Below, one piece after another: positions 1 through 4,624 of a stretch of DNA of 8,015 nt. This stretch comes from Candidatus Omnitrophota bacterium (GTDB lineage: Bacteria > Omnitrophota > Gorgyraeia > 1-14-0-20-64-10 > JACQQZ01). The notes under the pieces were generated by a model, which searched no databases, had not been told where the DNA came from, and saw only the letters and a program-made list of their open reading frames with translations. The first letter of the stretch is position 1. Each line of letters begins with the position of its first letter. The DNA lies in the NCBI GenBank assembly GCA_016206755.1, contig JACQQZ010000001.1, positions 1 through 8,015 of the forward strand, read 5' to 3'. Position numbers and translations under genes: made by a program.

Positions 1-670
1 CCTTGATGGCGAAGGCCAGGAAGAAGCCCAGGAACACCCACCCCCGCGCCGCATCCGGCAGGGTGAGCCCCTGCGCGATCAGGCCGGGGATCGAGAAGCT
101 GTGCGGGGTGGTGGAGAAGTAACAGGCGAGGATGGCCAGCAACATGGCCACGGAGCCGGCCAGCGTATAGAGGAAGAACTTGATGGCCGCATACTCCCGC
201 TTTGGCCCGCCCCAGATGCCGATCAGAAAATACATCGGCACCAGCACGATCTCCCAGAAGATGTAGAAGAGGAAAAGATCGAGGGCCGTGAAGGTGCCCA
301 TCATGCCGGTCACGAGCAACAGGTACAGGAAGAAATACTCCTTTACCCGCTCGCCGATCCCGAACGAGGCCACCGCCGCGACGAAGGAGAGAAGCGCCGT
401 CAGAAACACCAGTGCCACGCTGATCCCATCCACCCCCAGGTGGTACCAGACGTTGATCTGGGGGATCCACTGGAACTTCTCCTCGAACTGAAAGCCCGGA
501 AGATCCGGCTGGAACCTGAGCAGCATGATGGCACTCAGGGCGAGCACCATCAGGGTGGCCGAGGTGGCTACGGTCCGGATGGCCCGCTCCCATCGGCCTG
601 GAATCGCCAGTACCGCCAGCGCCCCGCCCAGGGGGAGGAATACCATGAGGCTCAACAGGGACTGATTCAT
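1..670 (-). CDS. nuoM: NADH-quinone oxidoreductase subunit M (partial, C-terminus beyond the window)
   Basis: Subunit M is one of the three antiporter-like proton-pumping subunits of the membrane arm of complex I. The first 223 residues are visible, read leftwards from an ATG at 670-668, and the 3' end lies outside the window. The protein opens with a hydrophobic stretch (MNQSLLSLMVFLPLGG). It carries the family sequence FYIFWEIVLVPMYFLIG, whose glutamate (E140) matches the conserved NuoM glutamate of transmembrane helix 5. The last visible residues, FLAFAIK, end on the lysine (K223) that matches the conserved pumping lysine. The start overlaps the nuoL stop by 4 bases (ATGA), which suggests translational coupling. 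No clear Shine-Dalgarno sequence precedes it. Family and position downstream of nuoL make the assignment secure. Confidence 0.95.
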   Translation of the reverse strand, partial: MNQSLLSLMVFLPLGGALAVLAIPGRWERAIRTVATSATLMVLALSAIMLLRFQPDLPGFQFEEKFQWIPQINVWYHLGVDGISVALVFLTALLSFVAAVASFGIGERVKEYFFLYLLLVTGMMGTFTALDLFLFYIFWEIVLVPMYFLIGIWGGPKREYAAIKFFLYTLAGSVAMLLAILACYFSTTPHSFSIPGLIAQGLTLPDAARGWVFLGFFLAFAIK

Positions 671-2622
671 CGGAGCACCCAAAAAAGAATTGCCGCGCCG
701 CTTAAAGCGATGAGCAGATAATTCTGAACCAAGCCGGTCTGGATCAGGCGAAGCGCCGCTCCCGCCCGGCCGAAGCCGACCGCCAATCCGTTGACGGCGC
801 CGTCCACCAGGTGGTCATCCACCCAGCGCTTGACGGCGCTCAGCCGCAGCCCCAAAAGCCCGGCCCCGTTCACGGCGCCGTCCACCACCTGGGTATCGAA
901 GACCCGGGCACGCTGTGAGAAGTCCCGGATCGGTTTGAGGAGTACCGCTTCGTACAGCTCATCCACGAAGTATTTGCCGGCCACCAGCCGGTAACCCGGC
1001 GCCAACAGGGTCCTCACCCCCCTGGGCAGCAGCCGGATGCCCAACCCATAACGCACCAGCGCCAAGGCGATCCCGGCCAGCCCGACCAGGATCGACACGA
1101 GCTGGATCTTGCCCAGATTTACATGAGCCGGGATTTCGTGCGCCGCCAAACCGAAGTGGCCCACCATCTGGTCGTGAACACTTATCCCTTCCAGAAAACG
1201 CTGGAACCCGTGCCCCGTCCAAGCGCTGTTGATGAAACCGATCCCGACGGCACCCGCGCTCAGCACCATCAGCGGGATCGTCATTACCGGCGGGGATTCA
1301 TGCGGGGTCAGACCCTTCGGGGTCTGACCCCAGAAAACGAGGATCACCGCACGGAAGATGTAGAAGGCCGTCAGGAATGAGATCCCCCAGGCCAGCAGGA
1401 GAAAACCATCCCCCAAAATGGGCGAGGCGGCGACTTCCATGAAGATCTCCTCCTTGGACCAGAACCCGGAAAAGGGCGGAATCCCGGCCATGGCGATCGC
1501 CGCCAGCGTGAAGGTGACCGCCGTCACCGGCATCCGCCTCCACAGCCCGCCCATCCGGGTCACATCCTGGTGATGGAGCGCATGGATCACCGAACCGGCG
1601 CCCAAAAAGAGCAGCGCCTTGAACCAGGCGTGCGTCACCAGATGGAACATCCCGGCAAAGGCGGAGCCGGCCCCCAGCCCCAGCATCATGAAGCCCAATT
1701 GGCTGATGGTGGAATACGCCAAGACGCGCTTGATGTCCGTTTGCGTTACGGCAATCGTGGCTGCAAAAAAAGCAGTGATGGTGCCGATGACGGCAACGGT
1801 TTGGAGGGCCATCGGATTGGCTTCAAACAAAACAAAGGTGCGGGCAATCAAATAAACGCCGGCTGCCACCATCGTCGCCGCATGGATCAGTGCGCTCACG
1901 GGCGTCGGGCCTTCCATGGCGTCCGGCAGCCAGACGTGCAGCGGAAACTGCGCTGATTTTCCGGCGGCCCCGCAGAAAATGAGGACGGCGGCAAGGCCCA
2001 GCAGAGGAGAGCCGTGCCCCGCGGCATGGTGAAGCTCTGAGAATCTCAAAACACCGGTCGAGGCAAAAACAAGAAACAGCCCGAGCAAGAATCCGGCATC
2101 TCCGACGCGCGTCGTCAAAAATGCTTTCTTGCCGGCACTGGCCGCCGACGGTTTTTCAAACCAAAAACTGATGAGCAGATAGGAGCACAGCCCCACCAGC
2201 TCCCAACCGATGAAAAGTAGCAGGAAGTGATCGGCCAAAACGAGGAGGAGCATCGACGCCAAAAACAGGCACAGGTAAGCGAAAAACCGGGGGAATCTCG
2301 GGTCTCCATGCATGTAGCCGACGGAGTAAAGGACGATCAGCGAGCCGATTCCGGCGACGACCAGCAGCATCACGGCCGACATCGGGTCGACGACAAACCC
2401 CAAACGAAAAACTTCTCCTTCCAACGGCAGCCAGCGCCATTGCACGGCAAGCGTCTGTCCCGCGGCAACTTTCAGGAATGCCACAATGCTTAAATAGGCG
2501 GCCGCAGCGGCTGCAGCCAATGCTACCCAAGCGCTCCATTCCTTTAGTCCCCGCCCAAAAAAGATGTTGATCAGAAAGCCGGCCAGAGGAATTGCGGGAA
2601 TCAGAAAGAGCCAGGGACTCAT
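667..2622 (-). CDS. nuoL: NADH-quinone oxidoreductase subunit L
   Basis: Subunit L is the distal antiporter-like subunit of complex I, with a long lateral helix at its C-terminus. The 651 residues are slightly longer than the E. coli protein (about 613). Family signatures are present: GWELVGLCSYLLISFW around residue 140 (E141, the conserved glutamate), GKSAQFPLHVWLPDAMEGPT around 221-240 (K222), SALIHAATMVAAGVYL (243-258), THAWFKALLFLGAGSVIHAL (330-349, K335) and GIPPFSGFWSKEEIF (380-394, K390). The charged residues expected for proton transfer are therefore intact. The ATG start at 2622 lies 12 bases after the nuoK stop and has no obvious Shine-Dalgarno sequence. The stop overlaps the nuoM start. 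Residues 431-440 (WGQTPKGLTP) are encoded by a perfect palindrome (1304-1331) in a loop between membrane helices, which looks like an in-frame insertion. By eye, GC content is lower in the 5' half of the gene than in the 3' half. Confidence 0.97.
   Translation of the reverse strand: MSPWLFLIPAIPLAGFLINIFFGRGLKEWSAWVALAAAAAAAYLSIVAFLKVAAGQTLAVQWRWLPLEGEVFRLGFVVDPMSAVMLLVVAGIGSLIVLYSVGYMHGDPRFPRFFAYLCLFLASMLLLVLADHFLLLFIGWELVGLCSYLLISFWFEKPSAASAGKKAFLTTRVGDAGFLLGLFLVFASTGVLRFSELHHAAGHGSPLLGLAAVLIFCGAAGKSAQFPLHVWLPDAMEGPTPVSALIHAATMVAAGVYLIARTFVLFEANPMALQTVAVIGTITAFFAATIAVTQTDIKRVLAYSTISQLGFMMLGLGAGSAFAGMFHLVTHAWFKALLFLGAGSVIHALHHQDVTRMGGLWRRMPVTAVTFTLAAIAMAGIPPFSGFWSKEEIFMEVAASPILGDGFLLLAWGISFLTAFYIFRAVILVFWGQTPKGLTPHESPPVMTIPLMVLSAGAVGIGFINSAWTGHGFQRFLEGISVHDQMVGHFGLAAHEIPAHVNLGKIQLVSILVGLAGIALALVRYGLGIRLLPRGVRTLLAPGYRLVAGKYFVDELYEAVLLKPIRDFSQRARVFDTQVVDGAVNGAGLLGLRLSAVKRWVDDHLVDGAVNGLAVGFGRAGAALRLIQTGLVQNYLLIALSGAAILFWVLR
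1304..1331. repeat. In-frame palindromic element inside nuoL (REP/RPE-like)
   Basis: This is a perfect inverted repeat with 12-bp arms, GGGGTCAGACCC and GGGTCTGACCCC, separated by TTCG. Each arm is also nearly self-palindromic around its central A or T (GGGTC-A-GACCC). On the plus strand the loop is of the stable C(UUCG)G type. In the nuoL mRNA (minus strand) the loop is CGAA. The element is translated as part of residues 431-440 of NuoL without breaking the frame. Its core GTC(A/T)GAC, flanked by complementary G/C pairs, is shared with the element at 7703-7737, which suggests one family of dispersed palindromes. Confidence 0.75.
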
Positions 2623-2634
2623 GACTTCAATGGC

Positions 2635-2946
2635 TTAACCTTTGAGCAGCGTGATTTCATCGGAGAAGATGTTCCGTGTTTGGCGCCAGATGCTGAAGAT
2701 CAGCGCCAGCCCGACAATCGCCCCGGCTGCCGCAATGCCAATGACAAAAAGCCCCAGCGTTTGCCCATCGGCCGATGGGGAATTCTTCACGGTGGCGTTA
2801 AAGGCCACCAGGTTGAGGACGGTGGCGTTGAGGATCAGCTCAATCGACATCAGAATGGCAATGGAGTTGCGCCGGCTCAAAGCGCCGAAGAGCCCGATGC
2901 AAAACAGCAAGATACTCAAGATGAGAAAATGGCCCAGGGGGATCAT
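2635..2946 (-). CDS. nuoK: NADH-quinone oxidoreductase subunit K
   Basis: This small three-helix membrane subunit of complex I (103 residues, about 100 in E. coli) sits beside NuoJ in the proton pathway. It begins MIPLGHFLILSILLFCIGL, very close to other NuoK proteins. It then has the RRN turn and IELILNATVLNLVAF, with the essential glutamate of helix 2 conserved (E36, GAG at 2839-2841). The helix 3 motif, usually AAAEAxxGLAL, reads AAAGAIVGLAL here. Glycine 75 (GGG at 2722-2724) replaces the second conserved glutamate (E72 in E. coli). A GAGAAGG sequence lies about 10 bases upstream of the ATG at 2946. That ATG overlaps the nuoJ stop as ATGA. The assignment is firm; the effect of the missing glutamate is unknown. 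Confidence 0.96.
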   Translation of the reverse strand: MIPLGHFLILSILLFCIGLFGALSRRNSIAILMSIELILNATVLNLVAFNATVKNSPSADGQTLGLFVIGIAAAGAIVGLALIFSIWRQTRNIFSDEITLLKG

Positions 2947-3470
2947 TCGCCGGGGCCTTCTCTCCGGGCAATCACGATGGCTCCGACGAGCGCTCCGACG
3001 AGGATGAGCGATAAAATTTCAAAGGGCAAAATGTAGGTGGTCACCAGCCCTTGCCCCAACGCTGCAAGAGGAACGATGCGGGAGAAAGAGTAGGTCAGCA
3101 CCTGAGAGTGTTTGACTGCCAGGAAAAGAGCCAAAGCAAACGCCGCGCACAGGAGCGCTGCGACTCCCGTGATGCGATTGAGCTGCGGAATGGAGGGGTC
3201 GCCAATTTTGGCGGTGAGCATGATGCCGAAGATGAGCAAAGTCAGAATGGCCCCGACGTAAACGAGCACTTGAACGACCGCCAAAAATTCCGCTCCCAGA
3301 TAAAGGTAGACGCCGGCGATTCCGATCAAGGCGGCGGCCAGGCACAGCGCGCTGTGAAAGAGGTTGCGAGTCAGCACCACCCCCAGGGCTCCGAAAAGGG
3401 TAATGCCTGCAAGAAGGTAAAAACCAATCTTTGCGCCCAACTGGAGTAGCGGAATCAAGGAATGCTCCAC
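2943..3470 (-). CDS. nuoJ: NADH-quinone oxidoreductase subunit J
   Basis: NuoJ is a five-helix membrane subunit of complex I (mitochondrial ND6 homologue) that helps couple quinone reduction to proton pumping. From a GTG at 3470 it has 175 residues (184 in E. coli). Visible family signatures are NLFHSALCLAAALIGIAGVY, then LGAEFLAVVQVLVYVGAI and LLIFGIMLTAKIGD, matching the conserved third helix with its pi-bulge. The frame stays open upstream to 3683, but that extension would cross a consensus promoter (-10 at 3498-3503) and the divergent Nudix gene, so I reject it. The predicted transcript starts near 3491, leaving GTG at 3470-3468 or TTG at 3458-3456. The TTG has a GGAG six bases upstream and would give 171 residues, so it is a real alternative. 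The gene is first in the local operon, and its stop overlaps the nuoK start. Confidence 0.92.
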   Translation of the reverse strand: MEHSLIPLLQLGAKIGFYLLAGITLFGALGVVLTRNLFHSALCLAAALIGIAGVYLYLGAEFLAVVQVLVYVGAILTLLIFGIMLTAKIGDPSIPQLNRITGVAALLCAAFALALFLAVKHSQVLTYSFSRIVPLAALGQGLVTTYILPFEILSLILVGALVGAIVIARREGPGE

Positions 3471-3497
3471 GGGATTGACTGAAAGCGAGTCGAGGTC

Positions 3498-3527
3498 ATT
3501 ATACGGAGCCACACGCGGCCTTGTCAA
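3498..3527 (-). promoter_or_regulatory. Consensus sigma-70 promoter for nuoJKLM
   Basis: On the minus strand TTGACA (3527-3522) is followed by an 18-base spacer and TATAAT (3503-3498). Both hexamers match the housekeeping consensus exactly. The predicted transcription start is near 3491, giving a leader of about 20-35 bases before nuoJ. Five of the six -35 bases are shared with the divergent Nudix promoter. No dedicated operator was identified, although an AAAGCTTT palindrome (3527-3534) abuts the -35 box. Confidence 0.8.
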
Positions 3528-3549
3528 AAGCTTTCCCGTACGGTACAGT
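3521..3549 (+). promoter_or_regulatory. Divergent sigma-70 promoter for the Nudix gene
   Basis: TTGTCA (3521-3526) is separated by 17 bases from TACAGT (3544-3549). The hexamers match the consensus at 5 of 6 and 4 of 6 positions. The predicted start near 3556 gives a leader of only about 12 bases before the ATG at 3568, with no Shine-Dalgarno sequence in it. The -35 box overlaps the opposing nuo -35 at 3522-3526, so RNA polymerase could hardly occupy both promoters at once. Confidence 0.6.
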
Positions 3550-3567
3550 AAGCCCGCAAAACACCCC

Positions 3568-4122
3568 ATGCCGAAATCATTTCGCATCATACGCCGCAAA
3601 ACTTTGTATCGGGGCCGGAACGTCTCTTTGACCCGGGACACCGTCCTTTGGAAAGATGGGCATACGTTCGACCGGGAGGTCATTCATCATCCCCCATCGG
3701 TGGTTTTGCTGCCGGTTTTGCCCGATGGCCGTATCGTCATGATCCGCCAGTTCAGGGCCGCCATCGAACGCTTCATCCATGAAATCCCAGCCGGAACCAG
3801 CGAGCCGGGAGAGAGCATTCTGGCCTGCTGCCGGAGGGAATTGGCCGAGGAAATTGGCTATTCTGCGGCGCACTACGAGCTGTTGCTCAGATTTTTCCCG
3901 GCCCCAGGCGTCTCGACGGAAGAGATGCGCCTTTACCGCGCCCGAGGATTGAAAAAACTGGCCAATCCCCCCGCCAAGGATCGCGATGAAATGATCGCCC
4001 CTTTTATCGTCAGCGCCTCCCAAGCCATTGCCATGGTCAAGCGCAACGAAATCATCGACGCCAAATCGATTCTGGGAATCCTGATCGGGCTAAAAGCGGT
4101 CCAGTGGTCAAGGGGCCACTGA
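3568..4122 (+). CDS. Nudix hydrolase, ADP-ribose pyrophosphatase-like
   Basis: This probable cytoplasmic metal-dependent hydrolase (184 residues) splits a nucleoside diphosphate derivative, most likely ADP-ribose to AMP and ribose 5-phosphate. The complete Nudix box GX5EX7REUXEEXGU spans residues 76-98 (G76, E82, R90-E91, E94-E95, G97). A proline-containing FFPAPG motif (109-114), about 15 residues after the box, is the usual position of the proline marking ADP-ribose pyrophosphatases. It is preceded by SVVLLPVLPDGRIVMIRQFR, a typical strand pair of the NudF/NudB-type fold. I chose the ATG at 3568 because it gives the usual family length. An in-frame ATG at 3475 lies upstream of the promoter -35/-10 boxes and adds 31 residues unlike the family. 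The minf_1886-type gene follows after 12 bases, probably as an operon. The substrate could also be another nucleoside diphosphate sugar. Confidence 0.9.
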   Translation: MPKSFRIIRRKTLYRGRNVSLTRDTVLWKDGHTFDREVIHHPPSVVLLPVLPDGRIVMIRQFRAAIERFIHEIPAGTSEPGESILACCRRELAEEIGYSAAHYELLLRFFPAPGVSTEEMRLYRARGLKKLANPPAKDRDEMIAPFIVSASQAIAMVKRNEIIDAKSILGILIGLKAVQWSRGH

Positions 4123-4134
4123 TCGGGTATCATC

Positions 4135-4563
4135 ATGAGTGAGATGTCGCAAACCTCGAAGGAACTTCTTAAAACGATCGCCCAGCTTTGCCGCGATAAT
4201 CCTCGTTACTCGCCGGAGGCCTATCTTTTTACTTTGGCGGCTCTTCACTTCACGGTCACCAGTCTACCGGAGCCCAGGCATGTGACAGGGCCGGAGCTTT
4301 TGACCGGCATCCGGCAGTATGCCTTGGAGCAATTCGGCGGGCTCACCCACACCGTCTTTGAGCACTGGGGACTAAAGACCACGGAAGATTTTGGACGGAT
4401 CGTATTTGCACTCGTCGAGGCCAAGGTGTTGAGCAAAACCGAACAAGATCGCCTGGGCGACTTCAAGGACATCTACGATTTTTCGCAAGCTTTCGGTCCC
4501 GGATCGGTCTCGTATCAACTGGCCGATGATCTGCCAGATCTGCCGCCCGGCAGCAATAATTAA
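4135..4563 (+). CDS. Minf_1886 family conserved protein, function unknown
   Basis: The 142 residues match my recollection of the small Minf_1886 family, known mainly from Planctomycetes, Verrucomicrobia and relatives. Recognisable features are the DNPRYSPEAYLFTLAALHFT opening (residues 21-40), HVTGPELLTGIRQYALEQFG (49-68), then the segments around WGLKTTEDFGRIVFALVEAKVL and a short DFKDIYDFSQAF near the end. It has no signal peptide, membrane helix or recognisable catalytic motif, so it is probably a small soluble, mostly helical protein. The ATG lies 12 bases after the Nudix stop with only a weak GGG-type ribosome site. A second ATG three codons later is equally possible. The C-terminal tail is acidic and proline-rich (LADDLPDLPPGSNN). 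Co-transcription with the Nudix gene is likely but says little about its role. Confidence 0.85.
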   Translation: MSEMSQTSKELLKTIAQLCRDNPRYSPEAYLFTLAALHFTVTSLPEPRHVTGPELLTGIRQYALEQFGGLTHTVFEHWGLKTTEDFGRIVFALVEAKVLSKTEQDRLGDFKDIYDFSQAFGPGSVSYQLADDLPDLPPGSNN

Positions 4564-4588
4564 TCAACAAAAAATCTAGTTATATTCC

Positions 4589-4618
4589 TTGAATTTACCC
4601 TCTCACACCGGCTATACT
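4589..4618 (+). promoter_or_regulatory. Probable promoter of the dehydrogenase-acetyltransferase fusion gene
   Basis: TTGAAT (4589-4594) and TATACT (4613-4618) are separated by 18 bases and match the consensus at 4 of 6 and 5 of 6 positions. The expected transcription start, about seven bases after the -10, falls at or next to the GTG at 4625, so the transcript may be leaderless. The preceding gap (4564-4588) is AT-rich and shows no terminator hairpin. Confidence 0.5.
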
Positions 4619-4624
4619 CGCATT

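Noticed and set aside
101..721. A 206-codon plus-strand open frame opposite nuoM
   Set aside because: It lies antisense to clear nuoM/nuoL coding sequence, its protein is highly charged with no recognisable motif, and GC-rich codon bias on the other strand explains it.
1690..2622. Lower GC content in the 5' half of nuoL than in its 3' half and in nuoM
   Set aside because: Counting a few 60-base lines by eye suggests a drop (about 70% near 1050, about 48% near 1830), but it is uneven and the protein is continuous, so recombination is not supported without a proper scan.
3475..3567. An upstream ATG for the Nudix gene at 3475
   Set aside because: It precedes the promoter at 3521-3549 and adds 31 residues not typical of the family; the ATG at 3568 gives the normal length.
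3471..3683. A longer NuoJ extending upstream to an ATG at 3683
   Set aside because: The extension crosses a consensus promoter and the Nudix coding region, and adds about 70 residues unlike NuoJ.
4102..4121. Short inverted repeat CAGTGG...CCACTG at the end of the Nudix gene
   Set aside because: Six-base arms with an eight-base loop and no T-run are too weak for a terminator and expected by chance.
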